This document shows, one piece after another, positions 1 to 8,459 of a stretch of DNA of 50,225 bases. This DNA is from Candidatus Zipacnadia bacterium. GTDB lineage: Bacteria > Armatimonadota > Zipacnadia > Zipacnadales > Zipacnadaceae. The stretch covers positions 1-50,225 of the forward strand of contig JALGUR010000006.1 of NCBI GenBank assembly GCA_029820565.1, in the 5' to 3' direction. Under the pieces are notes generated by a model that saw only the letters and a program-made list of their open reading frames with translations, searched no databases and had not been told where the DNA came from. The position numbers and the translations under genes are program-made. Positions within the stretch are counted from its first letter, which is position 1, and each line of letters opens with the position of its first letter.

Positions 1-378
1 GAAATGCGCGCCACCTAACAGTCGAAATACTGGTAATCCACAGGCCTGGCCGGCCAGGTCCCACAGCGCCAAATCAGCAGCGCTCAACGCCCCCATATAC
101 TCACCTAAGGGCACTTTGGCCTCGCCCAGCGCCGCCACCAGCCGTTCCCATAGTACACCACGGTCCAGTGGATCAGCGCCCTCTAACGCCGTGCCGAAAA
201 GTTCTGCCGCCTCGGCCAAATGCTCTATTGAGCGGATATGCGCCTCGCCCCAACTGCTAATACCCTCATCGGTCTGTAGTCCCAGAAGGTAACAGTGCCC
301 AGCCTCGCTCATCTGGGACTCTGCCCCCGTCGGCGCGGGAGCCTGAAAGATGCCGGTCTTGATGGAACTTATTCTCAT
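1..378 (-). CDS. Mandelate racemase/muconate lactonizing-type enzyme (dipeptide epimerase-like), N-terminal part
   Basis: Partial gene; its 3' part runs off the left edge. I translated the reverse strand from the ATG at 378 and read 126 codons. The end of the visible part carries the enolase-superfamily N-domain signature: an ALSAADLALWDLAG stretch followed by GLPVFRLLGG, the classic D-L-x-G-x-x-x-G-x-P-V-x-x-L-L-G-G. An earlier 'GxSSWGEA' segment matches the N-terminal capping domain of this family. Members include L-Ala-D/L-Glu epimerase, o-succinylbenzoate synthase and sugar-acid dehydratases; the catalytic barrel lies outside the window, so the substrate cannot be read. It follows the response regulator on the same strand after a 158-nt gap. 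Confidence 0.82.
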   Translation of the reverse strand, partial: MRISSIKTGIFQAPAPTGAESQMSEAGHCYLLGLQTDEGISSWGEAHIRSIEHLAEAAELFGTALEGADPLDRGVLWERLVAALGEAKVPLGEYMGALSAADLALWDLAGQACGLPVFRLLGGAHF

Positions 379-430
379 ACTACGACCATCCTGCTATTGC
401 CTATCTGGTGCAGCCATCCCCTTAGGATAC

Positions 431-454
431 AGGCGAGGCCCTTACACCTCGCCT
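431..454. repeat. Short intergenic palindrome
   Basis: An 8-bp perfect stem (AGGCGAGG / CCTCGCCT) with an 8-nt loop lies between the response regulator and the epimerase. There is no T-run on either strand, so it looks like one of the REP-type hairpins seen elsewhere in the window rather than a terminator. Confidence 0.5.
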
Positions 455-536
455 TGAGACGACAAGGATTAGCACCTGGCGCGACTTACCCCTGCGTGGC
501 CGGGCATTGTCTGGGGTTGGTGAATGAAGGATCCTC

Positions 537-1229
537 TCAATTAACTTGCAGGCAATAACCGACGCCCGCGACAGTAGTAAGCAACTTTGGATTACGGGGA
601 TCAGTCTCAATCTTGCGGCGCAGCCGGCCGATATGCACATCCAGACTACGGCTGGCCGCGTTTAGTTGTTCGTTCCAAACATCGGCAATGATTTGCTCGC
701 GGGGCATCACGCGTCCCGGATGACGGGCCAAATACGCCAGCAGTTCGAACTCCTTAGGGGTCAAGTCCAGTGATTCGTCGCCCAGCGTGGCCACGTGACG
801 CGGCACGTTTATGTATAGGGAGCCGACCTGAAATTCCTCGGGCACCAGGGCCTCAGGTACATACTCGGTGGCCCGGCGAATCTGGGCCCGCAAATGAGTA
901 ACAATCTCCCTACCCGACAGGTTGGCAGGGAGGCACTCGTCGACCCCCCACGCCAGAACCTCCACGACCGTGTCGGCATCTGCCTCCTCGGCCAGCACTA
1001 CCATCGGGAGTTTACTGACTGCTCGTATCTGCTCGCACAACTGCTGGGGAGAAGTACGGACAGTAGGCAAACACACAACGATCCCGTCAAAGTCTTCGCT
1101 TTGCAACCTCGGCAGCCCCTCTACTGACGGGTCGGCAGCCACAAAGCGCAGGGCTCCCCCGGTCATACCTGCCGCCTGCAGGCTCTGGACGATATCTTCC
1201 GGACCGAAAACTATCACACGCAACGCCAT
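537..1229 (-). CDS. OmpR-family response regulator with degenerate receiver domain
   Basis: 230 aa. The C-terminal ~100 residues form an OmpR/PhoB winged helix: 'LTPKEFELLAYLARHPGRV', 'SRSLDVHIGRLRRKI' and the closing 'VAGVGYCL' hairpin are all present. The N-terminal half has receiver length and spacing but lacks the catalytic residues: the phospho-acceptor Asp position (about 53) is Cys in 'GIVVCLP', the N-terminal acidic pair is replaced by 'FGPED', the conserved Ser/Thr is Ala80, and the conserved Lys near 101-102 is absent ('CLPANL'). It is probably an atypical response regulator that binds DNA without Asp phosphorylation. No histidine kinase is nearby. It lies 28 nt downstream of the coiled-coil/HTH gene. 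Confidence 0.9.
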   Translation of the reverse strand: MALRVIVFGPEDIVQSLQAAGMTGGALRFVAADPSVEGLPRLQSEDFDGIVVCLPTVRTSPQQLCEQIRAVSKLPMVVLAEEADADTVVEVLAWGVDECLPANLSGREIVTHLRAQIRRATEYVPEALVPEEFQVGSLYINVPRHVATLGDESLDLTPKEFELLAYLARHPGRVMPREQIIADVWNEQLNAASRSLDVHIGRLRRKIETDPRNPKLLTTVAGVGYCLQVN

Positions 1230-1257
1230 CTGTTTCCCCCAGGTTGTATACCCGTGG

Positions 1258-1806
1258 CTATTGCCTCTGCTGCTCCTCCATGAAACTTATGATGTCAGAT
1301 AATTTGAAGCGTCGTTGATTGCCGGGAGTGCGGAAGCAGTTAAGCACACCGCGCTTGGTATAGCGGCGCACCGTCGTCGGGCACACGCCCAGCAGCGTGG
1401 CGGTTTCACTCACTGTCAAAGTGGGGTCTAACAATCGCTCAACCAACTGTTCCCGATTCTCTTGGGCTCGTCTTCGTCCTTCAGATGACTGGAATTGTGC
1501 TGCTTCTACTTCCAGCGGCAGTCGTTGTTGCCGGGCCAGCAGAGCCTGCAGCCGGCTGGACTGGGCCTCATCGGTCCGCTCACTGACCTCGGCGGCAATC
1601 CGTCGCGCTTCAGTATAACGCCCGGTGGCTTCCTCCTCCGCCTGCTCCTCAGTGGCATCGGCCCGCTCGTCGGCCAGGTGCTCCCTTTCTGCTTCCACCC
1701 CTTGTTTGCCTTCTGCCTCTGGCTGCTGTCCCCCGGCCTTTTTTATCTGCTGCTCCCGATACTTTAGCCACTCGTGCATCAGCATACTAATTTCATCCTC
1801 CTGCAT
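1258..1806 (-). CDS. Coiled-coil protein with C-terminal excisionase/MerR-like helix-turn-helix
   Basis: 182 aa from the ATG at 1806. The reading frame continues further upstream, but that part overlaps the DUF2905 gene, so the inner start is preferred. Residues ~1-120 are very rich in Glu, Gln, Ala and Arg and should form a long coiled coil. The last ~50 residues are a BldC/excisionase-type HTH: 'TLLGVCPTTVRRYTKRGVL' followed by 'GNQRRFKLSDIISFM'. Such domains bind DNA, and the helix may mediate oligomerisation. It sits between DUF2905 and the response regulator on the same strand; no target can be inferred. Confidence 0.75.
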   Translation of the reverse strand: MQEDEISMLMHEWLKYREQQIKKAGGQQPEAEGKQGVEAEREHLADERADATEEQAEEEATGRYTEARRIAAEVSERTDEAQSSRLQALLARQQRLPLEVEAAQFQSSEGRRRAQENREQLVERLLDPTLTVSETATLLGVCPTTVRRYTKRGVLNCFRTPGNQRRFKLSDIISFMEEQQRQ

Positions 1807-1843
1807 CAAACAATACGCATACAAAGCCGTTGATCGCCACCGA

Positions 1844-2083
1844 CTACTTCCGCAACTGTCCCACCAGCACCAGTATGGCGCTGAGTACCACACTAATCAG
1901 TAAGCACGTTGCCAGTGGGAAGTAGAAACTAAAGCCTGGTCGCTGAATGACTATATCACCAGGCAGCAGCCGTTCGCCAATGCCCACCTTGCTCAGAAGC
2001 CAAAGGGCAAGTCCCAGTATTGCAAGCATACCAGCGGCGATGAATAACATTTTAGCAACTGCCGGCAACAGGCTTTCGTTCAT
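1844..2083 (-). CDS. DUF2905 family small membrane protein
   Basis: 79 aa with two predicted membrane helices (about residues 10-31 and 53-76) separated by a loop containing 'GERLLPGDIVIQRPGFSFYFPL', the hallmark of the DUF2905 family. These proteins are widespread in bacteria and have no defined function. The gene follows the TPR gene by 14 nt, so it probably shares its transcript. Confidence 0.85.
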   Translation of the reverse strand: MNESLLPAVAKMLFIAAGMLAILGLALWLLSKVGIGERLLPGDIVIQRPGFSFYFPLATCLLISVVLSAILVLVGQLRK

Positions 2084-2097
2084 CTCATGCTCGGCCC

Positions 2098-3237
2098 CTA
2101 CTGTCGGCTGAGCGCTACCAGTTCTTCGCCTTCGCGCTCAGCCTGGTAACGACGTTGACCGGCGGCGTCTCGCAGTTGCTTGTTGCCCGTGTCCAAGTAC
2201 ATTTGAGCGGTAAAGGCGGCCTCGGCGGACACAGAATAGAATAACTGGCGCTGGTTGTGAACTGGCTGGAGGGCTGGGGGCACTTTGAGTTGCCCGGCAA
2301 ACTGCTTGATCTGCTGTATCTGTCGGGCTGCGGCTTCCACTGCCACATATGCTTCCTCGCGGGCTACCGGCCCGCCCCCTATATGAGCGGTAAATGGTTT
2401 CCAGGCCTTCTGAAGAGCGTCACTGACAGCACCGTCAGCTGCCCTGAATATCTGGTTATATCCGCTCCGATCAAGTGCGCCGACCCCCCCCTGTAGTTCA
2501 GCCGCCTTCGCATAACACTCAAACGCATCAGCATACTGGCCTACTTGCGTATATATCCCGCCCAGTCGGCGGTAAGCCTCCGCTTTGGCCGAATCATCAC
2601 CCACCGTCACGATTTGTCCGTATACCGTCTCAGCCTGCTCAAGTAGGTCACGCTCTTCGCACATATCCGCCAATCCAGCTAACAACCGCGTATTGCTGGG
2701 GTTATTCTCAACTGCCTGTTGCAACACTGATAGTGCCTGACGAGGTTGGTTGTTGTTCTGGTACAGATCGGCCAACTGTAGATATGCCGCGCTGCAGCCC
2801 GGATTACTATCAATGGCCTGCCGATACCACTTTGCGGCTCTCTGCCACAGACCTCGGTTTTCCTCCAGCATTCCCAGAATCAGTCTGGGCTCACACAGAC
2901 TGTCGTCCAATGCCACGGCGGCCTGTAGCGCTTGTCGTTGTTTATCTGCCTCTCCCAATGCTGCATATATCTTCGCCTTCAGTAGCAATGCCTCTACCTT
3001 CTCAGTGCCGTGCAATAATGTTTTGTCCAATAACTCCATGGCTCGGGCCCAGTTTCTGTTGCTTATAGCCTGACGAGCTGGCCCTAACCCATCTGCACTG
3101 ATTTCTGCCTTGGCTGCTATGCTGACCCCACCGGGAGCCCCCGAATAGACTATAAACCCGGCTACTGCTATCAACAGCCAAGGATAAGCGGCTACTCGCC
3201 CGACTGATCTCGCAATATTTTGATAGATTGATCGCAT
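2098..3237 (-). CDS. Membrane-anchored TPR protein
   Basis: 379 aa. A single hydrophobic segment at about residues 18-36 ('YPWLLIAVAGFIVYSG') acts as a signal anchor; the remainder is predicted outside the membrane. From ~50 to ~250 there are at least five degenerate tetratricopeptide repeats, for example 'AAKWYRQAIDSNPGCSAAYLQLADLY' and 'ALSVLQQAVENNPSNTRLLAGLADM'. TPRs are protein-protein interaction scaffolds. The start overlaps the end of the upstream TPR gene by 46 nt, which suggests translational coupling; a later start would remove the anchor. The C-terminal third is not a recognised domain. Confidence 0.8.
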   Translation of the reverse strand: MRSIYQNIARSVGRVAAYPWLLIAVAGFIVYSGAPGGVSIAAKAEISADGLGPARQAISNRNWARAMELLDKTLLHGTEKVEALLLKAKIYAALGEADKQRQALQAAVALDDSLCEPRLILGMLEENRGLWQRAAKWYRQAIDSNPGCSAAYLQLADLYQNNNQPRQALSVLQQAVENNPSNTRLLAGLADMCEERDLLEQAETVYGQIVTVGDDSAKAEAYRRLGGIYTQVGQYADAFECYAKAAELQGGVGALDRSGYNQIFRAADGAVSDALQKAWKPFTAHIGGGPVAREEAYVAVEAAARQIQQIKQFAGQLKVPPALQPVHNQRQLFYSVSAEAAFTAQMYLDTGNKQLRDAAGQRRYQAEREGEELVALSRQ

Positions 3238-4421
3238 GATTCAATAGCGCTCTTCTTGGCTGGTGCTGTTATAGGATCCTGTTGGCTCTCACGGTGATAC
3301 TGTTCTCTGGCCTGCTGATACTTCTGTATCGCTTCTGGGTAACGACCATCATAACGCAGTCGGTCCGCCGCGGCGCGCAACTCGTCGCCGGTGGAACCAC
3401 TGCGACGCTGCTGCTGTGGTTCACTGACCCAAATGGTAATCTCTCCCTCGGGTCGTTGGTTAGTTCCTCCCGCTGATGGGGCAGCGATGTCCGGGCCAGT
3501 AGTACTCGCATTGCTACCTGCTTCGCCTGTGGGCAAATCTTCCGGCAGTTGTAGCGGCCCGGGTCCTTCCTGTCCCGTTGGGGTAGGCGGCGGCATGTCC
3601 CACGCCGGTATAGATGAGGTGGGCAGCGAGGTGCCACCGGCTGTTGAAGAACTCTTTGGCTGTGCTGATTGGGGACCGATAGGCACGGGTGCAAAGGGAT
3701 TGGCTGCCGGCTTCAACGACAGCTTCCCCGCGCCGCTTCGCTGCACATATCCTTCGTATTCCACTTGCTGGCCGGCCAGAGTATAGGCTCGCCGCCACCA
3801 CTTGCGGGCTGTGAGGTCGTCCGGCCAGACCTGGCAGGCCTTGCGAAATGCGGCAATAGCCTCCTCATAATGGCCTTCGGCTATCAGGTCCTGTCCCTGC
3901 TGCATCGCCGCCTGGTAGGCTTCCTGCTGGGCCGCGATCTGTCGCCCGTGGCGTATCCGCAGTATCAAGGCTGCTGCGCCGACGATCACCAGAAAAGCCA
4001 CCGCTACTCCCAACACAATCGGAGCCACCCGGGCCAGACGCTGGAGGCGGCCTCGCTCAGGCTCACGCGCCACAGCTTCTTCGGCCAGTTGCTCCTCTAA
4101 CCGAGCAATGCTGTCTCGCTCAGTGGATCGTTCGGGGTCAATGGAGAGCGCTTGCTCGTAGGCCTCAATGGCCAGGTGCAGATTGCCTTGCTCCTCCTGA
4201 GCCATCCCCAACAGTACATATGCATCGGTGGCTTCGGGATTCTCTCGGATAACCTGCTGACATAGCCCTATGGCCGGCTCGTGGCGTCCTTCACTTAGCA
4301 GATTGGTAGCCCGACGCAGTAGTCCATCAATGTCCGGGCCCACCACAGGCTCAATCTGCGCAGTATCGCTATCATCATCAGATTGTTGTGCTGGCGTCAT
4401 CGGGGTTCTCTCCATGGCCAC
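3192..4421 (-). CDS. TPR protein with central transmembrane helix and proline-rich linker
   Basis: 409 aa. The N-terminal ~105 residues hold two clear TPRs ('YVLLGMAQEEQGNLHLAIEAYEQAL'). A transmembrane helix follows at about 132-153. The C-terminal side has another TPR ('GQDLIAEGHYEEAIAAFRKACQ'), a long Pro/Ser/Thr/Gly-rich linker (about 225-335) and a last TPR-like helix pair. The topology suggests a bitopic scaffold with TPRs on both sides of the membrane. The start at 4421 has 'GGGAG' upstream. It is the first gene behind the consensus promoter at 4480-4508 and appears to lead the minus-strand group down to the epimerase. Confidence 0.8.
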   Translation of the reverse strand: MAMERTPMTPAQQSDDDSDTAQIEPVVGPDIDGLLRRATNLLSEGRHEPAIGLCQQVIRENPEATDAYVLLGMAQEEQGNLHLAIEAYEQALSIDPERSTERDSIARLEEQLAEEAVAREPERGRLQRLARVAPIVLGVAVAFLVIVGAAALILRIRHGRQIAAQQEAYQAAMQQGQDLIAEGHYEEAIAAFRKACQVWPDDLTARKWWRRAYTLAGQQVEYEGYVQRSGAGKLSLKPAANPFAPVPIGPQSAQPKSSSTAGGTSLPTSSIPAWDMPPPTPTGQEGPGPLQLPEDLPTGEAGSNASTTGPDIAAPSAGGTNQRPEGEITIWVSEPQQQRRSGSTGDELRAAADRLRYDGRYPEAIQKYQQAREQYHRESQQDPITAPAKKSAIESCDQSIKILRDQSGE

Positions 4422-4479
4422 TCCCAGTTATGGTCTAACTTTGCCCCCATCTTGTTTGTCATTGTTGCACATTGTCCAA

Positions 4480-4508
4480 ATTGTATATCATTGCCGCATT
4501 GTTGTCAA
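4480..4508 (-). promoter_or_regulatory. Sigma-70 type promoter, minus strand
   Basis: Reading the minus strand: TTGACA (4508-4503), a 17-nt spacer, then TACAAT (4485-4480). The predicted transcription start near 4473 gives a 5' UTR of about 50 nt before the ATG at 4421. This is a near-perfect housekeeping promoter for the TPR/DUF2905/response-regulator genes. Confidence 0.8.
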
Positions 4509-4657
4509 GATACCAAGGCAGCCGTTCAACGCGTCGGCAGTAATCAAAGACCACCCCATTCCTATTTATTGCTTGTTTCCCATCACTATCATATATGTGG
4601 CGCCACCCTATAAATCCCATCAGACGCAAGGTTGTGGGTAAGATAATACCGAGGCAC

Positions 4658-4686
4658 TTGACTTTATTTGTCACTTTTAGTACAAT
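4658..4686 (+). promoter_or_regulatory. Sigma-70 type promoter, plus strand
   Basis: TTGACT (4658-4663), a 17-nt spacer, then TACAAT (4681-4686). Transcription would start near 4693, leaving about 170 nt of leader before the ATG at 4865. It is divergent from the promoter at 4480-4508. The remaining intergenic bases between the two divergent genes hold no other signal I recognise. Confidence 0.8.
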
Positions 4687-4864
4687 ACTGTTGAAGAAGG
4701 GGTATAGACGGACTCATAAGACGACGTACACATCTCAGCGAATGGTGAGCGCAGGTTTCGCCGGCCCGCTCAGTGTAGGTCTGTAAAGGTAGGTATGCTG
4801 AGATGCAGGTTGGCATAAAGTTTGCACAACGACATCGCAGTTCATATTGAGGGAGGAAATACCA

Positions 4865-6853
4865 ATGTCAACACTTCGCTCTATGTTCTGGTCTTTGGTA
4901 GCGTACTGTGGTCTGATAAGCTTTGTGGCAATGTCGCTGCTGCCGGCTGCGGCTTGGGGGGCGCCCGTGGTAGTGATAACCAAGCCTGCAGATGGAGCAG
5001 TAGTCTATGGGCAGACCATGATTGAAGTAGCCTATCGTAGCGATAGTGAGCAACCCATTGTAGCCATCCAACTACTGGTTGATGGCCAACTTGCCCGCCA
5101 CTGGCTGCTGCCCGTGCCTCGACTGGAAGGCAGGCAGAACTTCTCATGGGACTTTACTTTCGCCGCCGCCACTACCCACACTATCAAGGCTAAAGCCATT
5201 GACGCTGAGGGAGAGGAAGGCAGCGCCTCAATTGTCGTGGAGGTAAAGAAAGTTACCACCGAGGCTCCTGATCAGATACCCCCGGCCATTCAAGTCTACT
5301 ACCCTGCTCAAGGAGCCAAAGTATCTGGGGATGTACAGATTAAGGCCAACGCTACCGACAATGTAGGGGTTACCACAGTCTTTTTCTATGTGGACGGCGT
5401 CTTCAAGACTATGATAATGCATGCCCCGCCCTACACCACCAAGTGGGATACCACCAAGGTGGCTGATGGGCCCCATATACTCCAAGCCAAAGCCTGGGAT
5501 GCCGCCGAAAATGAAGCAGGATCTGCCGAGGTGACGGTAATTGTCGAAAACCGGGCCATGACTACCGCCCCACAAGCCTTTGATGTCATACCAACCCAGC
5601 CGACGGTTGCACCGATGGTGGTTGCTCCGGTGCCGGCCCCCACGCCTTTGGGTGAAGGCACCACCGACCAGCAACAGTTTGGGAGCCCTACTGAACCCGT
5701 CTCTCAGCCTGAGGAACCGGCCGGGTCGCCACCTGAAGTAATCCAAAGTCCGGCTGCAATTCCAGCAGGGACCACTGGTGCCGAGACGACGATAGCCACG
5801 CTGCCAGGTCATACCGGAGTAGCGAGTGCGGGCACGAGTCGACCCACGCAGCTGGGGTCGCCAGTCGCAACGGGCGGTGCAGTAGGAAGTAGGTTAGCGG
5901 AGGCTGGCTGGCTGCTTGCTGCAGCCGTACCAACTCCGTTCCGCCCCACGGCTGTGGCCGGCAGTCATAATACTTCGCCGGCTGAGATGATAAAGTCAAC
6001 GAGCCCTGTAGGTGGTCCTGCTTTGACCAGGGTATTGCCGCCCGTGCTTGCCAAAACCCAGTGGGATACTGGATCGGCCGCAGAAACCGAAATTGCCGCC
6101 CTTGCCGCCCAGCCCATATTGACTACCTTGCCTGCTGATGCCGCTGTCCGGAATACTGTTCCCCAGACCGAATCAGTTGTACGGCCAGGAATCACTGAGT
6201 CAGTACTGACATCGCCGGCCGCGGGGGCCGGTTGGTTAGCAATAGCGGCGCGACCGACTGCCGCCAACTTTGCGACCGCTCCTGCCACCCGCACAGCAAG
6301 GCCGGTAGGCGACTCGGCTTCATGGCCTCTGCGAGTTGGTCCGGCCAGAGCCACTGATGCCGCCCCAGCGTCGCTCACGGCAAATGAGTATCAACTTGTT
6401 ATGATTCCCCGTTCTACTGCGCCGAGTCGACCTTATGGCAACAAAGTAACAACCCCGACCACGATACCCGCAGTACCGGCTGCGGTGGCCGCGGTTAAAG
6501 ACATAAAGATCGTCTTTGACGGTGATCTGCTTGACCTGCGGGCCGCTCCGGAACTCAAGGAAGGTATCTCTATTGCTCCGTTGCGGGAGATATTTGAGCA
6601 TACCGACGGCGTCTTGTACTGGTTCCACGTGGAGAAGAAAGTGCATGCAATCAGCGAGGACCTGGACATGCAGTTGGAGATCGGGAATCCCCAGGTACAA
6701 GTCAATGAGGAAACTGAGACTCTGGTATTGGCCCCCTATATCAAACACGGTCGGACGATGGTTCCCTTGCAGTTCCTGGCCGATACCCTGAATGTTACTA
6801 TCCGGTTCAATCCCGCCACTGGACAAGTCGTGGTAAGCAGTAACGATCTGTAA
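4865..6853 (+). CDS. Secreted protein: two Ig-like domains, long Ala/Pro/Thr linker, copper amine oxidase N-like domain
   Basis: 662 aa. I chose the ATG at 4865 because GGGAGG (4851-4856) sits at the right distance; the frame can also begin at a TTG at 4847. A signal peptide ends near residue 34 ('AAAWGA'). Two bacterial Ig-like domains follow (about 35-125 and 140-235; 'VVFFYVDG'-type strands, 'ADGPHILQAKAWDAAENEAGSAEVTV'). A linker of about 300 low-complexity residues leads to a C-terminal copper amine oxidase N-terminal-like domain ('SIAPLREIFE', 'GRTMVPLQFLADTLN'). That domain is common in cell-surface proteins and is not itself an amine oxidase. The role is probably extracellular binding or an envelope function. 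No sorting signal is visible at the C-terminus. Confidence 0.85.
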   Translation: MSTLRSMFWSLVAYCGLISFVAMSLLPAAAWGAPVVVITKPADGAVVYGQTMIEVAYRSDSEQPIVAIQLLVDGQLARHWLLPVPRLEGRQNFSWDFTFAAATTHTIKAKAIDAEGEEGSASIVVEVKKVTTEAPDQIPPAIQVYYPAQGAKVSGDVQIKANATDNVGVTTVFFYVDGVFKTMIMHAPPYTTKWDTTKVADGPHILQAKAWDAAENEAGSAEVTVIVENRAMTTAPQAFDVIPTQPTVAPMVVAPVPAPTPLGEGTTDQQQFGSPTEPVSQPEEPAGSPPEVIQSPAAIPAGTTGAETTIATLPGHTGVASAGTSRPTQLGSPVATGGAVGSRLAEAGWLLAAAVPTPFRPTAVAGSHNTSPAEMIKSTSPVGGPALTRVLPPVLAKTQWDTGSAAETEIAALAAQPILTTLPADAAVRNTVPQTESVVRPGITESVLTSPAAGAGWLAIAARPTAANFATAPATRTARPVGDSASWPLRVGPARATDAAPASLTANEYQLVMIPRSTAPSRPYGNKVTTPTTIPAVPAAVAAVKDIKIVFDGDLLDLRAAPELKEGISIAPLREIFEHTDGVLYWFHVEKKVHAISEDLDMQLEIGNPQVQVNEETETLVLAPYIKHGRTMVPLQFLADTLNVTIRFNPATGQVVVSSNDL

Positions 6854-6893
6854 GGTCCGTGGTGAATCCGGCAGACAACTACAGACATAAACG

Positions 6894-6924
6894 AGGCAGT
6901 CCCAAGTAGGCATCGGGACTGCCT
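6894..6924 (+). terminator. Terminator-like hairpin
   Basis: A perfect 10-bp stem (AGGCAGTCCC / GGGACTGCCT) with an 11-nt loop sits 40 nt after the stop codon of the Ig/copper-amine-oxidase-like gene. The T-tract after it is weak ('TTGTACT'), so efficiency is uncertain. Confidence 0.6.
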
Positions 6925-7077
6925 TGTACTAATGTGGGGACACGACTTCCTGTCTGTCAGGCAGTTGGGCCGGCCCCAGGGCAAGCCAATAACCGGCTAC
7001 AGGATGCTTGGCCCGGATAAGTTTGCAGACGATGAACGGTTTAATCAACACCCTTACGAAAGGGCCAGTTAGCGCTG

Positions 7078-8409
7078 ATGAGTAATTCCTATCTACTATT
7101 ACGGGGCACACAAACAGTAGACGACCGCGGCCACCTGGTCATCGGCGGCTGTGATACGGTCAGTCTGGCCGCCCAGTGGGGAACACCGCTGTATGTTCTG
7201 GATGAGTCGTTTTTCAGGCAGAGATGCCGCGAGTACAAAGACAATTTCCAGGACCGGCTCCCTGAGGTGGAGATTGCCTTTGCGGGTAAGGCCTTAATGA
7301 ATGCGGCCCTGTGTCGGCTAATCCAGCAGGAAGGTTTAAGTCTGGAAGTCTGCAGCGCCGGCGAACTCTACACTGCTCAAGTAGCCGAATTCCCGCCCGC
7401 TAAAATGCTCCTCCACGGTAACTTCAAGTCCGATGAGGAGTTGCAGATGGCCGTAGCGGGCCAGGTCAGTCGGGTGGTGGTTGATTGCCTCTCAGAATTG
7501 CAGCGACTGTCGGAATTAGCTACCGCCTGCGCCAAGGCGGTTGACATCCTCATTCGGGTCGCGCCGGGAATTAAGACTCATACCCATACTTACATCCAGA
7601 CCGGCCAGGTGGACAGTAAATTTGGCCTGGGTATCAGCTCAGGTGCGGCCATGCAGGGGATCAAATTGGCCCTGGAACTACCCGGGCTTAATCTTACCGG
7701 CCTGCACTGCCACATTGGTTCGCAATTGTTTGCTCTGGACTGCTTTGAGCGGGCTGTAGATTTGGTGATGCAATTCCTCGCCCAAGTTCGCCGGGAGTGT
7801 GATGTTACTGTCCAGCAACTGAATCTCGGCGGCGGCCTGGGGATTGCGTACACTCCCGAAGATGCTCCGCCTACCATTGAAGAATTAGCCGAGGTAATTT
7901 GTCCCGCCTGCCAGCAGGCTGCCGATTGTTATGATTATCCGGTGCCCAGGCTGATAATAGAGCCGGGTCGTTCCATTGTCGGACCTGCCGGCACTACCCT
8001 GTACACAGTAGGGCCGATTAAGAACATTCCTGGGGTGCGGACCTACGTGACGGTTGACGGCGGTCTATCCGACAATCCCCGGCCTGCCCTATATGGTGCT
8101 GAGTACACCGCCGTAGTGGCTAACAAGGCTGACCAGGAGTCCACAATGCCCGTCAGGATTGTCGGCAAACACTGTGAGACCGATACCCTTATACCCGAAA
8201 CCGCTCTGCCTCGGGTGGAGGAAGGCGATATACTGGCAGTATTCTCCACCGGCGCTTATCACTACTCAATGGCCTCCAACTACAATCGGTTCGCTCGTCC
8301 GGCGATGGTTCTGGTCAACGAGGGCCAGGCCGACCTCATTGCCCAGCGCGAGACTGTGGAGGATTTGGTAAGCCGGGATGTAATTCCGGCCCGCCTGAGA
8401 GACGCGTAG
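7078..8409 (+). CDS. lysA: Diaminopimelate decarboxylase
   Basis: 443 aa, PLP-dependent fold-III decarboxylase that converts meso-diaminopimelate to L-lysine plus CO2, the last step of lysine synthesis. The PLP lysine is in 'AFAGKALMN' (about K71). Other family motifs are 'LEVCSAGEL', the 'HCHIGSQ' stretch, the phosphate-binding 'NLGGGLGI', 'EPGRSIVG', the substrate-binding Cys in 'CETDTL', and the C-terminal 'GAYHYSMASNYNRF'. Length is normal for LysA. It heads a plus-strand run of housekeeping genes. Confidence 0.95.
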   Translation: MSNSYLLLRGTQTVDDRGHLVIGGCDTVSLAAQWGTPLYVLDESFFRQRCREYKDNFQDRLPEVEIAFAGKALMNAALCRLIQQEGLSLEVCSAGELYTAQVAEFPPAKMLLHGNFKSDEELQMAVAGQVSRVVVDCLSELQRLSELATACAKAVDILIRVAPGIKTHTHTYIQTGQVDSKFGLGISSGAAMQGIKLALELPGLNLTGLHCHIGSQLFALDCFERAVDLVMQFLAQVRRECDVTVQQLNLGGGLGIAYTPEDAPPTIEELAEVICPACQQAADCYDYPVPRLIIEPGRSIVGPAGTTLYTVGPIKNIPGVRTYVTVDGGLSDNPRPALYGAEYTAVVANKADQESTMPVRIVGKHCETDTLIPETALPRVEEGDILAVFSTGAYHYSMASNYNRFARPAMVLVNEGQADLIAQRETVEDLVSRDVIPARLRDA

Positions 8410-8459
8410 ACAACGCGGAATGAGCAGGCGGCTAACTCACATTTAGGGAAGTGATAAAT

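Noticed and set aside
2475-3068. 197-codon plus-strand open frame
   Set aside because: Antisense to the well-supported TPR gene; its translation is Pro/Ser/Cys-rich with no domain.
5228-5812. 194-codon minus-strand open frame
   Set aside because: Lies inside the Ig/copper-amine-oxidase-like gene and has shadow-type composition.
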